From the NCBI RefSeq assembly GCF_005116465.1, contig NZ_SWBM01000001.1:1984001-2048000 (forward strand): a stretch of 64,000 nt of DNA, read 5' to 3'. Both the position numbers and the translations under genes were made by a program. Below are positions 39,869 through 50,331 of the stretch, in pieces. The notes beneath the pieces were generated by a model. That model made no database searches, had not been told where the DNA came from, and saw only the letters and a program-made list of their open reading frames with translations. Within the stretch, counting starts at the first letter, position 1. Every line of letters starts with the position of its first letter. Source of the DNA: Robertmurraya kyonggiensis. GTDB lineage: Bacteria > Bacillota > Bacilli > Bacillales > Cytobacillaceae.

Positions 39869-40054
39869 CATGAGCAAAAAAATAAAATTTTGTCAAACAT
39901 AAAAAAAACTATAAAACGGAGAAAAAAGGAGATCATGGCTAGTTTTCAGCATAATTTGATAAATTTTAGCAAATTTCGCAACTTGCACTTTAATCGTCAT
40001 GGTACGAAAGTTCCATATCGAAATCCTTATTCTTTTATCTACCTCAAAAAAGAA

Positions 40055-40097
40055 AAAAACGACGATGTCGTTTCAAAATCTCTGACCTTGAAACGAC
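40055..40097 (-). terminator. lipM terminator
   Basis: A perfect 10-bp stem GTCGTTTCAA/TTGAAACGAC (40067-40076 with 40088-40097) is followed by CATCGTCGTTTTTTT on the minus strand. Confidence 0.8.
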
Positions 40098-40106
40098 CAT
40101 CACCGT

Positions 40107-40943
40107 TTATCTCTTGTAGTTCCACTCATCGCTTTCATATCTATCTTTCGCTAATTGTAGAACATATTCCAATTGTTCTTCTGATAACTCAAATGGTTTT
40201 AATTCAATATTTAGCCCTTCCTCAAACCCTTTTTTGAAGGCAACCTTCGCTTCTTCTAAAGAAATTTTTCTAGGACTTATATCATTTATGGCAACAGCTT
40301 TACTTTTAAAAGCTTTCTGCATTCTTTCTTTAACTCTATCATTTGGGTAGTTAAATAAACTAAATAGCTTATCTTCATCTAGATCAAGCAAAATCGAACC
40401 ATGTTGAAGAATAACTCCCTTTTGTCGAGTTTGAGCACTTCCCGCTACTTTTCTTCCCTCAACGACTAGCTCATACCAGCTTGGAGCGTCAAAGCAAACA
40501 GCAGAACGGGGATTCTTTAACGACTCTCTTTCTTCAGCTGTTTTCGGCACAGCAAAGTATGCCTCCAAACCTAACTGATGAAACCCCTTCAAGATTCCTT
40601 CCGAAATAACACGGTAAGCTTCTGTCACCGTTTTAGGCATTTCAGGATGCTCTTCAGAAACAATGACACTATAGGTAAGCTCCTGATCATGAAGAACACC
40701 TCTGCCTCCAGTTGGTCGGCGCACAAATCCAAGTCCATGCTCCTTAACGGCTTCCATATTTATTTCTTTTTCGACTTTTTGAAAATAACCGATCGACAAC
40801 GTCGCTGGATTCCAACCATAAAAACGAATGACCGGCGGAATTTTTCCAGCACTATGCCAATCAAGCAAGGCTTCATCCAAAGCCATATTGAATGACGGAG
40901 ACTTGTCTCCTGAATCAATAAAACCCCAAATTTCCTTCTCCAT
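40107..40943 (-). CDS. lipM: Octanoyltransferase LipM
   Basis: Transfers octanoyl from ACP to the GcvH lipoyl domain at the start of lipoate synthesis. Started at the ATG at 40943 (AGAGGG upstream) it has 278 residues, close to B. subtilis LipM. The LplA/BPL fold shows [34 protein letters not shown], the acyl-acceptor Cys in [16 protein letters not shown] and [11 protein letters not shown]. Its product is needed by the glycine cleavage system encoded close by. Confidence 0.96.
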   Translation of the reverse strand: MEKEIWGFIDSGDKSPSFNMALDEALLDWHSAGKIPPVIRFYGWNPATLSIGYFQKVEKEINMEAVKEHGLGFVRRPTGGRGVLHDQELTYSVIVSEEHPEMPKTVTEAYRVISEGILKGFHQLGLEAYFAVPKTAEERESLKNPRSAVCFDAPSWYELVVEGRKVAGSAQTRQKGVILQHGSILLDLDEDKLFSLFNYPNDRVKERMQKAFKSKAVAINDISPRKISLEEAKVAFKKGFEEGLNIELKPFELSEEQLEYVLQLAKDRYESDEWNYKR

Positions 40944-41120
40944 ATGTAACCCTCTTTTGTCCATAAATTTCATGCCTTTACCCGGACACTGAATAATAGC
41001 ATAACAAATGCCGCTCCAAAATTAAAGAAAGAGGTTTTTCCAACTATTCCTTATAGTTGATTTGAACTATAATCAATTTATAGTGTTTTTGAAGAAGCTT
41101 TCTTTTCGGAGGGAAGAATC

Positions 41121-41318
41121 ATGATGAAAAGGGTCATATTTTATTTCATGTCGGTTATATTTTTCGTCATATATTTTCAAATTCTTAAATTTATCTATAC
41201 CACGTTTATACCAATTACCGTCATCACAGATATCATAGTCATTTTCATCACGTTGATTGTTCTAATGCCTCTATCTATTTATACAACAACTAAAGCGTTT
41301 GAAGTTATAAGATCATAA
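41121..41318 (+). CDS. Small two-TM membrane protein
   Basis: A 64-65-residue protein with GGAGGG before two tandem ATG codons. Two TM helices (about 5-27 and 33-56) separated by a short loop take up almost all of it. I do not recognise it. It lies divergently from lipM and ahead of yqhL, where small membrane proteins of unknown role are common. Confidence 0.6.
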   Translation: MMKRVIFYFMSVIFFVIYFQILKFIYTTFIPITVITDIIVIFITLIVLMPLSIYTTTKAFEVIRS

Positions 41319-41456
41319 TAACTCAACTGATATTTTTGATCAGATACTAGACACATAAAAAAAGAAAATCTAGAACTTTTTGATTATCCTTTACTAACAT
41401 GCAGAAATCCCTATATAATATTATGTGGCGTAAGCTTTTTGGAAGGAGAAACGGAC

Positions 41457-41840
41457 ATGAATTCACTTTATATTTTACTAATAGTAGTAGTTGCCTTTCT
41501 TTTATACAGTCTAATTATGTGGCTTTATCAAAGAAAAATCGTTAAAACATTAACTGAAGAAGAATTCCGTGCTGGATATCGAAAGGCTCAATTAATCGAT
41601 GTTCGCGAGCCGAATGAATTCGATGCAGGACATATTTTGGGAGCAAGAAACATTCCACTTTCCCAATTTAAAATCAGAATGAAAGAAATTCGTCCAGATA
41701 AGCCAGTTTATCTCTATTGTCAAAATGGTCTACGTAGTGGACGAGCTGCTCAGAGCTTATATCGTAAGGGCTGCAAAGACCTTTATCAGCTTAACGGCGG
41801 GTTCAAGAAATGGTCTGGAAAAATTAAATCAAAGAAATAA
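41457..41840 (+). CDS. yqhL: Rhodanese-like protein YqhL
   Basis: A 127-residue single-domain rhodanese with an N-terminal TM anchor (about 4-22). The start is the ATG at 41457 after GGAAGGAG. The domain has QLIDVREPNEFDAGHILGARN and the active-site loop YLYCQNGLRSGRA with the persulfide Cys. It moves sulfane sulfur to an unknown acceptor. TATAAT at 41414 is a probable -10. Position between lipM and gcvPB is conserved. Confidence 0.93.
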   Translation: MNSLYILLIVVVAFLLYSLIMWLYQRKIVKTLTEEEFRAGYRKAQLIDVREPNEFDAGHILGARNIPLSQFKIRMKEIRPDKPVYLYCQNGLRSGRAAQSLYRKGCKDLYQLNGGFKKWSGKIKSKK

Positions 41841-41844
41841 AAAA

Positions 41845-41884
41845 TGTTCGTACATCACTTCTATGAAGTGGTGTACTTTTTTTA
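41845..41884 (+). terminator. yqhL terminator
   Basis: A 12-bp stem (41851-41862 with 41866-41877, one G-U pair) with a 3-nt loop is followed by a run of T. Confidence 0.9.
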
Positions 41885-41938
41885 CCTAAAAAAAGGATAG
41901 ATGCTACAGGAGAAGTCCTGTTCATCTATCCCTTAACT
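41885..41938 (-). terminator. gcv operon terminator
   Basis: The stem GGATAGATG/CATCTATCC (41895-41903 with 41923-41931), with an inner ACAGGA/TCCTGT helix, is followed by TTTTTTT on the minus strand, just after gcvPB. Confidence 0.9.
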
Positions 41939-41940
41939 TT

Positions 41941-43401
41941 TTAATTCTGCTTATATCGTAAAATCGGCTTTCTTGCCGCTGTAGTTTCATCAAGTCGACC
42001 AACAACCGTTGTATGTGGTGCTTCCTGAACGATTTCCGGATTCTCTTCTGCTTCCTTCGCAATTTGAATCATCGCATCGATGAAAGCATCCAATGTTTCC
42101 TTAGATTCCGTTTCAGTTGGTTCAATCATAATACACTCTTCCACATTTAGCGGGAAGTAGATAGTTGGTGGATGATAACCAAAGTCTAATAGACGTTTCG
42201 CGATATCAAGCGTTCTGACGCCAAGTTTCTTTTGACGCTTTCCACTTAACACAAATTCATGCTTACAATGCTTATCAAACGGAAGATCAAAATACTCCGC
42301 TAATCTTCTCATCATATAGTTTGCATTCAGTACAGCATTTTCCGTAACAGCTTTCAAGCCATCTGGACCCATTGTGCGAATATACGTATAAGCACGGACA
42401 TTGATACCGAAGTTTCCGTAATAAGGCTTCACACGGCCAATTGATTGCGGACGGTCATAATCTAGTACGTACTCTTCGCCTTTTTTCGTCACAATCGGTT
42501 TTGGTAAAAATGGAATTAAATCTTCCTTCACGCCGACTGGACCTGAACCTGGTCCACCGCCACCATGAGGGCCTGTAAAGGTCTTATGAAGATTTAAATG
42601 TACCACGTCAAAGCCCATATCTCCAGGTCTAGCTTTTGAAAGAACAGCATTTAAATTCGCTCCATCGTAGTACAGCTTACCACCTGCACTATGAACGATT
42701 TCTGCCATTTCTAAAATATTTTCTTCAAATAAGCCAAGTGTGTTCGGATTTGTAAGCATTAATGCCGCAGTATCCTCACCCACTACACTTCTTAAATCCT
42801 CTAAATCGACAAGACCTTGTTCGTTCGATTTAACCGTGATTGTTTCAAATCCAGCTACTGTGGCCGAAGCAGGGTTTGTTCCGTGAGCAGAGTCAGGGAC
42901 AATAACCTTCGTTCTTTTTGCATCACCGTTAGCTTCATGGTAAGCACGAATCATCATTAGACCCGTCCATTCGCCATGAGCACCAGCTGCTGGCTGCAAC
43001 GTTACTTCGTCCATACCTGTGATTTCAATTAAATGCTCTTGCAGGTCGTACATTAACTCTAATGCACCTTGTACTGAGCTTTCATCCTGCAATGGATGAA
43101 TATGAGCAAACCCATTAAAACGGGCGACATTCTCGTTAATTTTCGGATTATATTTCATCGTACAAGAACCTAATGGATAAAACCCAGAATCAACGCCATG
43201 ATTACGTTTTGAAAGGGCTGTATAGTGACGCATAATATCGAGCTCCGCTACTTCCGGTAACTCAGCCTTTTCTTCACGTAAATAACCTTCAGGAAAAAGC
43301 TCATTCACGTCTATTTCTGGAATATCCATTTCAGGGAGGCTATAGCCGATTCTACCAGGTGTACTTAGTTCAAAAATCAGCGCTTGATCTTCTTTATGCA
43401 T
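41941..43401 (-). CDS. gcvPB: Glycine dehydrogenase (decarboxylating) subunit 2
   Basis: PLP-binding half of the two-subunit P-protein of the glycine cleavage system. The ATG at 43401 with GGGGG upstream gives 486 residues, the family length; the upstream codons overlap gcvPA. The PLP Lys lies in [18 protein letters not shown], with further family segments [13 protein letters not shown] and [13 protein letters not shown]. Its start overlaps the gcvPA stop by 8 bp. Confidence 0.97.
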   Translation of the reverse strand: MHKEDQALIFELSTPGRIGYSLPEMDIPEIDVNELFPEGYLREEKAELPEVAELDIMRHYTALSKRNHGVDSGFYPLGSCTMKYNPKINENVARFNGFAHIHPLQDESSVQGALELMYDLQEHLIEITGMDEVTLQPAAGAHGEWTGLMMIRAYHEANGDAKRTKVIVPDSAHGTNPASATVAGFETITVKSNEQGLVDLEDLRSVVGEDTAALMLTNPNTLGLFEENILEMAEIVHSAGGKLYYDGANLNAVLSKARPGDMGFDVVHLNLHKTFTGPHGGGGPGSGPVGVKEDLIPFLPKPIVTKKGEEYVLDYDRPQSIGRVKPYYGNFGINVRAYTYIRTMGPDGLKAVTENAVLNANYMMRRLAEYFDLPFDKHCKHEFVLSGKRQKKLGVRTLDIAKRLLDFGYHPPTIYFPLNVEECIMIEPTETESKETLDAFIDAMIQIAKEAEENPEIVQEAPHTTVVGRLDETTAARKPILRYKQN

Positions 43402-44740
43402 GATAATCCCCCAATTCTTGTGCAAATGTGTCAATTTCTTCTTTGGTTCTTAATTCTGTTACAGCAACTAACATATGATGAGAAAGTTCTGGATAATCTC
43501 GGCCCAAATCGTAACCACCGATAATTCCTTTTTGTAAAAGAGCTTGGTTCACTTCCTTAACCGGTTTCGCTAATTTAATGACAAACTCGTTGAAAGATGG
43601 TCCTTCAAATACAAGCTCTAAGCCTTTTTCCTTAAGCACTTTTTTCGCATAGTGAGCTCTTTGAATATTTTGCAAAGCCATCTCTTTGACACCCTTTTTA
43701 CCAAGGGCTGTCATTGCCACGGAAGCAGCTAGTGCATTCAAAGCCTGGTTAGAACAAATATTAGAAGTCGCTTTATCTCGACGAATATGCTGTTCACGCG
43801 CTTGAAGGGTAAGAACGAATCCTCTTCTGCCTTGGTCATCTGTCGTTTGACCAACTAAACGACCTGGCACCTTCCTCATTAACTTCTCTGTTACTGCAAA
43901 ATAACCACAGTGTGGACCACCGAACGCTGTTGGAATACCAAATGGTTGAGCATCACCGACAACAATATCCGCACCAAATTCTCCTGGTGGTGTTAGTGCA
44001 CCTAGAGCAAGAGGATTACTTGAAACAACAAACATCGCCTTTTGACTATGAATGATTTCTTCTAATTCCTTTAACGGTTCCACTCTTCCAAAAAAGTTTG
44101 GATATTGAACGATCACTGCTGCAATCGAATCATCCATTAATTCTTGAAGAGCAGCCAAGTCTGTTACACCATCCAGTTGAGGGATTTCTACAACTTCAAT
44201 GTATTGCCCCTTCGCATATGTTTTCACTACTTCTTTTGATTCAGGATGTACAGCACTTGAAATCAACACTCGCTTTTTCTTCGTTTGTCCAGCACTTAAC
44301 ATTGCTGCCTCCGCAAGCGCTGTACCACCGTCATACATGGAAGAGTTTGCTACATCCATACCAGTTAGTTCACAGATCATCGTTTGAAATTCAAAGATCG
44401 CCTGAAGCTCCCCTTGTGAAATTTCTGGCTGATAAGGCGTGTAAGCTGTATAAAATTCTGAACGAGATAGAACATGGTCAACAATAACAGGCATATAGTG
44501 GTCATAAACTCCAGCCCCAAGGAATGAAGTATTTGCTCTCAAATCAGCATTTTTACCAGCTAAACGAGTTAATTCCTTCAATAAAGCTGTTTCAGATTTT
44601 GCCGCTTTAATCTTATATTCACCTTTAAATTGAACACTCTCTGGAATATCATTGAATAGCTCTTGTACATTAGATACGCCAATCGTATCTAACATCGCGT
44701 TTTGGTCTGCTTCTGTCATCGGTAAGTATCGATGTTTCAT
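43394..44740 (-). CDS. gcvPA: Glycine dehydrogenase (decarboxylating) subunit 1
   Basis: Partner subunit of GcvPB. The 448-residue protein shows [49 protein letters not shown] and the [19 protein letters not shown] segment of this family. It lies 16 bp after gcvT, so it belongs to the same transcript. Confidence 0.97.
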   Translation of the reverse strand: MKHRYLPMTEADQNAMLDTIGVSNVQELFNDIPESVQFKGEYKIKAAKSETALLKELTRLAGKNADLRANTSFLGAGVYDHYMPVIVDHVLSRSEFYTAYTPYQPEISQGELQAIFEFQTMICELTGMDVANSSMYDGGTALAEAAMLSAGQTKKKRVLISSAVHPESKEVVKTYAKGQYIEVVEIPQLDGVTDLAALQELMDDSIAAVIVQYPNFFGRVEPLKELEEIIHSQKAMFVVSSNPLALGALTPPGEFGADIVVGDAQPFGIPTAFGGPHCGYFAVTEKLMRKVPGRLVGQTTDDQGRRGFVLTLQAREQHIRRDKATSNICSNQALNALAASVAMTALGKKGVKEMALQNIQRAHYAKKVLKEKGLELVFEGPSFNEFVIKLAKPVKEVNQALLQKGIIGGYDLGRDYPELSHHMLVAVTELRTKEEIDTFAQELGDYHA

Positions 44741-44756
44741 TGTTGATTCTCCTCTC

Positions 44757-45857
44757 TTACTTCGCTCTTTTATAAAATGGGGTAGGAATTATTTTCGCTT
44801 TTACTTTCTTACCTCGAATCTCTACTTCTACTTCAGTTTCCAATGCACTATAGGCTCGATCGAGTAACGCAAGACCGATGTTAGTCTTTAAAGTAGGTGA
44901 TTGTGTACCAGTGGTTACTTCACCAATTTGCTTGTCACCGCTGTAAACAGCATAACCATGTCTTGGAATGCCGCGTTCAATCATTTCAATGCCTACCAAT
45001 TTTCGAGGAACACCATTCTCTTTTTGCTTGACCAATGCTTCTTTGCCAATGAAATTTGCCTCTTTATTCAGCTTAACAGCAAAACCAATGCCCGCTTCTA
45101 AAGGAGAAATCTCCGGAGATAGTTCTTGTCCATATAAGGCTAGAGTTGCTTCAAAGCGCAAGGTGTCACGAGCACCTAATCCACAAGGAATAACACCATC
45201 TTCTTTTCCTATCTCTAGAATACTGTTCCAAATGTGAATGGCATCTTCACTAGCACAGTAAATTTCAAAACCATCTTCACCTGTATACCCAGTTCTCGAA
45301 ACAAGTGCATTTTTACCAGCAACTACTACATCTTGTTGAAACTTAAAGAAACCAATTTTATCAAGCTCAGTGGCTGTTAGTTTTTGTAAAACAGATTCTG
45401 CAAGAGGACCTTGTAAAGCAAGCTGAGCAACATTTCCAGAAATATTATGAATGGTTACACCATCTTCAAGATGCTTTTCAAGCCATGCATAATCTTTCTC
45501 AATATTTGCCGCGTTTACGACTAAAAGGTAGTCTTCATCAGCACGTTTGTAGACGAGTAAGTCCTCTACTGTTCCTCCATTTTCGTAACACATGGCTGTA
45601 TATTGAGCGCCATTTGTACTTACTTTAGAGACGTCATTTGTCATCATTTTCTGAAGATAGGGAAGACTATTTGGCCCTTTTACTTCGATTTCTCCCATAT
45701 GAGAGACATCAAACAGACCTGCTTTTGTACGAACTGCCTCATGCTCCTCTTTAATACTTGAAAACTGAACTGGGAGATCCCAGCCACCAAAATCAATGGT
45801 TTTTCCCCCATAATTTTTGTAAATATCAAATAGTGGCGTGCGCTTTAATTGCGACAT
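44757..45857 (-). CDS. gcvT: Aminomethyltransferase (T-protein)
   Basis: Transfers the aminomethyl carbon from lipoyl-GcvH to tetrahydrofolate. The 366-residue protein shows [55 protein letters not shown] and the C-terminal [27 protein letters not shown]. First gene of the gcvT-gcvPA-gcvPB operon, controlled by the glycine riboswitch upstream. Confidence 0.97.
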   Translation of the reverse strand: MSQLKRTPLFDIYKNYGGKTIDFGGWDLPVQFSSIKEEHEAVRTKAGLFDVSHMGEIEVKGPNSLPYLQKMMTNDVSKVSTNGAQYTAMCYENGGTVEDLLVYKRADEDYLLVVNAANIEKDYAWLEKHLEDGVTIHNISGNVAQLALQGPLAESVLQKLTATELDKIGFFKFQQDVVVAGKNALVSRTGYTGEDGFEIYCASEDAIHIWNSILEIGKEDGVIPCGLGARDTLRFEATLALYGQELSPEISPLEAGIGFAVKLNKEANFIGKEALVKQKENGVPRKLVGIEMIERGIPRHGYAVYSGDKQIGEVTTGTQSPTLKTNIGLALLDRAYSALETEVEVEIRGKKVKAKIIPTPFYKRAK

Positions 45858-45929
45858 TTCATGTTCCCCTTTCTCCAGATTATTTGAATATCTAATCCGC
45901 TAAATAGCGAAGATTTTCATTTCATAGAA

Positions 45930-45985
45930 AAACAAAAAGGACAGAGTACCCCCTTTTCAAAAAAAGGAAGGTCTCTGTCCTGGCA
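45930..45985 (-). terminator. Expression-platform terminator of the glycine riboswitch
   Basis: The stem AGGACAGAG/CTCTGTCCT (45973-45981 with 45939-45947) is followed by TTTTTGTTTTTC on the minus strand, ahead of gcvT. Its 5' arm immediately follows the second aptamer, so glycine binding can compete with it. Confidence 0.85.
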
Positions 45986-46190
45986 CCTGAAAGTTTACCT
46001 AGCTAAATTCGGCTCACGGTCTAACAACTGCTCACCTCAATAATTTAGGCTTTCCCCTTTGGTGGCTTCCATCAAGAAGCACTCTCCAGAGCTGCGTCAA
46101 ACAAGTGTACTTTTGCCTGAGAGATTCACAATTTCTTGCTTGCTCCTTCGGCGCTACAAAATGTAGTCTCTCCCCTTGCTCTCATCCGCG
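45985..46190 (-). promoter_or_regulatory. Tandem glycine riboswitch
   Basis: Two glycine aptamers upstream of gcvT. The 5' one shows, on the minus strand, GGGGAGAG (about 46168-46178), CGCCGAAGGAGCAAG (46139-46153) and CTCTCAGGCAAAAG (46111-46124). The 3' one shows CTGGAGAGTGC (46077-46091), AAGCCACCAAAGGGGAAAG (about 46047-46066) and CTTTCAGGTGCCAGG (45979-45993). Together with the terminator this is a typical glycine-on switch. Confidence 0.95.
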
Positions 46191-46472
46191 ATTCATAAAA
46201 TTTACCAAATTGGTCATACTAACCAATACAGTATATATATTTGGCAATCATCTCTTTAAAAATACGAATAACGATAAACTAAAGCTATTATTTCATTCGT
46301 AATATAACGATTAATTTTAAAACAAACCAATCATTTCATTCGTATTTACATGTTATATTATAAAATTTTTAACTTTCAAATACATCCTACCATTTACATA
46401 TTATCAGGGCAATACATTTTTATAGAGCATTTGGATGTGGGCGCTTATTTTTCACAAAAAGGAGCTGTTTTT

Positions 46473-48170
46473 ATGGCAGTAGAGATCGAGTTTGATTCCT
46501 CTTGGCTAGACGGATTCTTCCAAAAAATCGAGGATGATGGGCCTTGGGGGAATTGGGACCTATATAAGCTTGCCATCGAGGTCGAAAAGCATACTGTCAT
46601 TGAAGACTTCGAAGGATTACAAGCTCCAAAGCACTTGCCTAATTTAACCCCACTTCCTCATCAAATCGAAGTGGCAAAGCAAGTAATAGAAAATATGAAT
46701 GGGAAAGCGATTTTAGCCGATGAAGTTGGACTTGGAAAAACGATCGAGGCTGGACTCATTTTGAAAGAATATATGATTCGTGGTTTGGTAAAGAAGGTTC
46801 TAATTCTCGTTCCAGCTTCCCTCGTTTCCCAATGGGCAAGTGAACTTACGAGCAAGTTTTATATACCTGCTGTTGCTCAAAAAAAGAGCTATGTGTGGGA
46901 GCAATGCGATGTTGTCGTGTCTTCTATTGACACAGCTAAACGTAATCCTCATCGAGACATTATTTTTGGACTCGATTATGATCTCATCATTATCGATGAA
47001 GCACATAAACTCAAAAACAATAAAACAAAAAACTATGAATTTGTTCAAAGCCTAAAGAAGAAGTTTTGTTTATTGCTAACCGCCACACCTATTCAAAATC
47101 GGATTAGCGAAATCTTTAATCTTGTTTCTCTCTTAAAGCCTGGCCACCTTGGCAACGAAACGGTCTTTTACGAAAAATACAAGAGGGATTCTCGTTCCTT
47201 GAATGATGATCAACATTTAAAAGAACTTGTTAACAAAGTCATGATTAGGAACCGTCGTGCTGATACGGGCATTGAGTGGACGGAGCGGCATGTTGAAACC
47301 ATCCCGATTCAATTTTCAGCTGGAGAGAAAGCTCTGTATGATGCAGTCTCTGAGCTACGCAGCGAAGACAATTGGATGGCGACAAGCGCATTCTCTGTCA
47401 TGACCCTCCAGCGCGAAGCCTGTAGCAGCCGGGAAGCTGTATTCATTACATTAAAGAACATGTTAAATAAGAAGGAAGAGCCGAGCCCTTATTTCCAAGC
47501 ACAAATCGAAAGTCTCATTGAAAAAGTTCAAGCTGTCCAAATGAATTCGAAAGCAGAAAAGGCGCTTGAATTGATTAAAAAAATTAACGATAAAGTGATT
47601 ATTTTTACCGAATACAGAGCAACACAGCTATACCTGCAGTGGTTTTTAAAACAGAATGGGATAACGTCTGTTCCTTTTCGTGGTGGGTTCAAACGAGGAA
47701 AGAAGGATTGGATGAGAGAGCTTTTCCAAAAACATGCCCAAGTGTTAATTGCAACAGAAGCAGGCGGGGAAGGAATTAATCTTCAATTTTGCCACCATAT
47801 TATCAATTTCGATTTACCTTGGAATCCAATGCGGCTTGAGCAACGAATTGGTCGAGTCCACCGTCTTGGGCAAGAACAAGACGTTCACATTTATAACTTC
47901 GCCACTAAGGATACAGTGGAAGAGCATGTACTCAAGCTTCTTCATGAAAAAATTGCCTTGTTTGAAAAAGTCATTGGAGACTTAGACGATATTCTCACAA
48001 AGCTTGAATTTGGTAATTTCGAAGACTATCTAGTCGATATATTCGGGCATTCCACTTCTGAAGGTGAAATGAGAATTAAAATGGACAACTTAAACTCCAT
48101 GATCCAATTAGCTGAAGAAATTAAGGAGAGTGAATCTAGTGCAGCAGCAGGAAATTCATCAATTTCTTGA
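46473..48170 (+). CDS. yqhH: SNF2-family helicase YqhH
   Basis: Swi2/Snf2 ATPase of 565 residues from the ATG at 46473 (AAAGGAG upstream); an upstream in-frame extension lacks an SD. Motifs: Walker A ADEVGLGKTIEAGL (about 82-95), Ia LILVPASLVSQW, DEAH box LIIIDEAHKLKN, LLTATPIQN, and C-terminal EAGGEGINLQ and RIGRVHRLGQEQDVHIYNF. YqhH/YqhG are conserved upstream of the tasA or comG region in Bacillus. The cellular target is unknown. Confidence 0.93.
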   Translation: MAVEIEFDSSWLDGFFQKIEDDGPWGNWDLYKLAIEVEKHTVIEDFEGLQAPKHLPNLTPLPHQIEVAKQVIENMNGKAILADEVGLGKTIEAGLILKEYMIRGLVKKVLILVPASLVSQWASELTSKFYIPAVAQKKSYVWEQCDVVVSSIDTAKRNPHRDIIFGLDYDLIIIDEAHKLKNNKTKNYEFVQSLKKKFCLLLTATPIQNRISEIFNLVSLLKPGHLGNETVFYEKYKRDSRSLNDDQHLKELVNKVMIRNRRADTGIEWTERHVETIPIQFSAGEKALYDAVSELRSEDNWMATSAFSVMTLQREACSSREAVFITLKNMLNKKEEPSPYFQAQIESLIEKVQAVQMNSKAEKALELIKKINDKVIIFTEYRATQLYLQWFLKQNGITSVPFRGGFKRGKKDWMRELFQKHAQVLIATEAGGEGINLQFCHHIINFDLPWNPMRLEQRIGRVHRLGQEQDVHIYNFATKDTVEEHVLKLLHEKIALFEKVIGDLDDILTKLEFGNFEDYLVDIFGHSTSEGEMRIKMDNLNSMIQLAEEIKESESSAAAGNSSIS

Positions 48171-48933
48171 AAACTACTTTCAAGCAAACGGCTGTGAGAT
48201 TGTTGAAAACGAAAAAGGCTATATGACAGTTCAACTGACGATTGAGCTCGATAAAGAATTAATGAATAGACCTTTTTACTGGCATTATTTAGAGAAAACT
48301 GGCGGCATTCCCAATCCAATGAAATTAACTTTTATCACCGATCAAAATGCTTCTCCTGAAGATATAAAAGGTGAAGTAATCCATTTCGGCTCCCCACGCC
48401 TTCACCAAATCTTTGAGTCAACTAAAAATTTGGCTGGTTACATTCGCTTATATGAAAAACAATCACTTAGTTACGGACAACAAGCAGCTTTAAGACCTTG
48501 GCTAGGAATGAATTTGAAAATCTCCTATCAATGTGACCGTAAACGTGATGTCTTTAAATCCATCGGTCTACAGCTGATCAATGGGCAGGTCGTAGAGAAT
48601 TTTCATGAAAGACTCCTTGAACTTCAGCTCACGCCAAAAATACCTGATTATTCATTTACCTTGTCTCCCCTCATCATGCCTAAGAGTGGAGTGATGAGAA
48701 TTGAAAATCAGCTGCGGAATGAAATTGAAGTAGAGGATCACACTTGGGCAATAGAAGCTAGAGAACGTTGGCAAAAAGACCTTCAATTGCTAGAGCATTT
48801 TTACGAGGAAGCAGAAGAAAAAGGCGAAAGCTACGAGAACGAAAAAAAAGCCCTTCAAGAACAATATGAACCAAAAGTAAAGATTACAATTGTCAATGGC
48901 GGACTTTTTTATTTAACTGAACAAGCTGTGTAA
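48139..48933 (+). CDS. yqhG: YqhG-family protein
   Basis: A 264-residue soluble protein. I start at the GTG at 48139 (AAGGAG about 10 bases upstream), giving QQQEIHQFLENYFQANGC, as in YqhG. It overlaps the end of yqhH by 32 bp, so the two are translationally linked and may act together. Charged, no TM, coiled coil near the C-terminus. Function unknown. Confidence 0.88.
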   Translation: MQQQEIHQFLENYFQANGCEIVENEKGYMTVQLTIELDKELMNRPFYWHYLEKTGGIPNPMKLTFITDQNASPEDIKGEVIHFGSPRLHQIFESTKNLAGYIRLYEKQSLSYGQQAALRPWLGMNLKISYQCDRKRDVFKSIGLQLINGQVVENFHERLLELQLTPKIPDYSFTLSPLIMPKSGVMRIENQLRNEIEVEDHTWAIEARERWQKDLQLLEHFYEEAEEKGESYENEKKALQEQYEPKVKITIVNGGLFYLTEQAV

Positions 48934-48951
48934 CGGTAAGTAGAATCATTC

Positions 48952-49134
48952 CTACTTACCTTTCCTTTTTAGACTTCCCATAAACGCATAAGGAAGAATG
49001 CCGAACCAGCGGAATAGGAAGCTCGCTTTTTCTTCTTTTCGCTCCTGCTTCATTTTCACGCGAACATCCTTTGGCTGATCGATATATTTCACAACGGTCT
49101 GTGTTAAATACTTAACATAATCATTCGTTTTCAT
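48952..49134 (-). CDS. yqzE: YqzE-family small protein
   Basis: A 60-residue basic protein from the ATG at 49134 (AGGCAGG upstream), [23 protein letters not shown]. YqzE is encoded right after comGG in Bacillus, as here (70 bp downstream). A hydrophobic stretch [15 protein letters not shown] suggests membrane contact. Role unknown, expected to follow comG transcription. Confidence 0.85.
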   Translation of the reverse strand: MKTNDYVKYLTQTVVKYIDQPKDVRVKMKQERKEEKASFLFRWFGILPYAFMGSLKRKGK

Positions 49135-49203
49135 TAGATATACCTGCCTTCTGCTAATTGTCTCTTTCAGTATGCAGTATATCCTCATACCTTATTTCTA
49201 ATC

Positions 49204-49584
49204 CTAATTTCTCTCTAGCCATTTAGTTAGCTTTTTTAATTCTTTATTATAATAACCAATCCCCATTGCCTCTTCAGTTGTATCAAACTTAGAGCGTAGG
49301 GTAATTTGCAGGAGATTAGAACCTCCAGAAGTGATACTATAAGTCACCAAACCTTTTTCATAGGTAAAGCTTCCCAATGTTTCAGAACTACCTTCCTGCA
49401 ATTGTTTTTCTACTTGCTGCAAGGATTGTAAAAAGTAATATTGATTTCTTTCAAAGTGCTCAATTTCAATAAGAGATCTTTTTTCGATAACGTATTGATT
49501 TAATTGGACAGATAGAAAAATCGTAAACAGAAGCAAAATGCAGAGGGTAACAGGAAACATAAATCCTTTTTCATTCATACTCAT
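49204..49584 (-). CDS. comGG: Competence pseudopilus protein ComGG
   Basis: Minor pseudopilin, 126 residues, with an N-terminal hydrophobic helix (about 8-26, FMFPVTLCILLLFTIFLSV). It starts 4 bp inside the end of comGF. Last pseudopilin gene of the operon; the family is poorly conserved, so the call rests on position and topology. Confidence 0.87.
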   Translation of the reverse strand: MSMNEKGFMFPVTLCILLLFTIFLSVQLNQYVIEKRSLIEIEHFERNQYYFLQSLQQVEKQLQEGSSETLGSFTYEKGLVTYSITSGGSNLLQITLRSKFDTTEEAMGIGYYNKELKKLTKWLERN

Positions 49585-50048
49585 TCCCCCTTTGTAATGA
49601 AGGAAAAAATAGTAGCCTCTTTTGTCTGATTAAAGCTCGTCTCCACTACAATCGTGACGGATTGAGCATTTCTAGCAAAAGAAACAGATTGTACATTCTG
49701 TAGAACAACCTCATGGCCTGTTCCATTTACTTGTTTACGAAGTATGTTTTGATACTTTTGATAAGTGCTCACATCCTCCCCATTTATTATTCTCAATTGA
49801 CCTTTCACAACCTCAACACCCTCACCCGTCTGGACTTCTTTTTTCAATAGATTCACAAAAAGCTCCCACTCCATATTCTGTATCCTCGACTCAACCGAAT
49901 GAGAATTAAAGATAATTTGAAACATGATTGGCAAAAACGTTGATATAATGCAAAAAACTGAGAAAGCAAACAACATTTCAAGCATGGTAAAACCATGGTC
50001 ATTTAACCCTTTCGCATTTTTGTTGCGCTCGTTGAAAGGCATCTTCAT
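49581..50048 (-). CDS. comGF: Competence pseudopilus protein ComGF
   Basis: Minor pseudopilin, 155 residues, with a type IV prepilin-like site and helix GFTMLEMLFAFSVF (about 19-32; cleavage after Gly by ComC expected). It overlaps comGE by 50 bp. Confidence 0.9.
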   Translation of the reverse strand: MKMPFNERNKNAKGLNDHGFTMLEMLFAFSVFCIISTFLPIMFQIIFNSHSVESRIQNMEWELFVNLLKKEVQTGEGVEVVKGQLRIINGEDVSTYQKYQNILRKQVNGTGHEVVLQNVQSVSFARNAQSVTIVVETSFNQTKEATIFSFITKGE

Positions 50049-50331
50049 AATTCACACACACCCTTTTTGGCTCCCCATCACTCTCTTTCTCCCAAATAAC
50101 GGCAAATACAAATTTTTCTCTTGTAATTGAATTGTCTTCAGCTACAGCCTCTAATACATATCTTTGAAGTACTTCGTAAAGTAAATGTGTTGCCTGTACC
50201 TCCTGCTGAATATCTAGTGACTGCTTACTGACATGTATATAGAGAGGAAGAAGACTAACTGTCATAACCATCCAAATGGACAATGAAAGAAGAAGTTCTA
50301 CCAAGAAAAAACCTCTACAATTCCTTAACAT
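49999..50331 (-). CDS. comGE: Competence pseudopilus protein ComGE
   Basis: Minor pseudopilin, 110 residues, N-terminal helix FFLVELLLSLSIWMV with the conserved Glu at +5. It overlaps both neighbours (comGD by 17 bp, comGF by 50 bp). Confidence 0.88.
   Translation of the reverse strand: MLRNCRGFFLVELLLSLSIWMVMTVSLLPLYIHVSKQSLDIQQEVQATHLLYEVLQRYVLEAVAEDNSITREKFVFAVIWEKESDGEPKRVCVNYEDAFQRAQQKCERVK

Larger units (their letters stand above)
39712..40106. other. Intergenic region nrdJ-lipM
   Basis: A 395-bp gap with no supported gene; it holds the nrdJ regulatory region and the lipM terminator. I see no cobalamin riboswitch, which is often found upstream of B12-dependent genes. Confidence 0.5.

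Noticed and set aside
39863-40237. 124-codon plus-strand frame across the nrdJ-lipM gap
   Set aside because: It overlaps the lipM terminator and the lipM 3' end on the opposite strand and looks like translated non-coding sequence.
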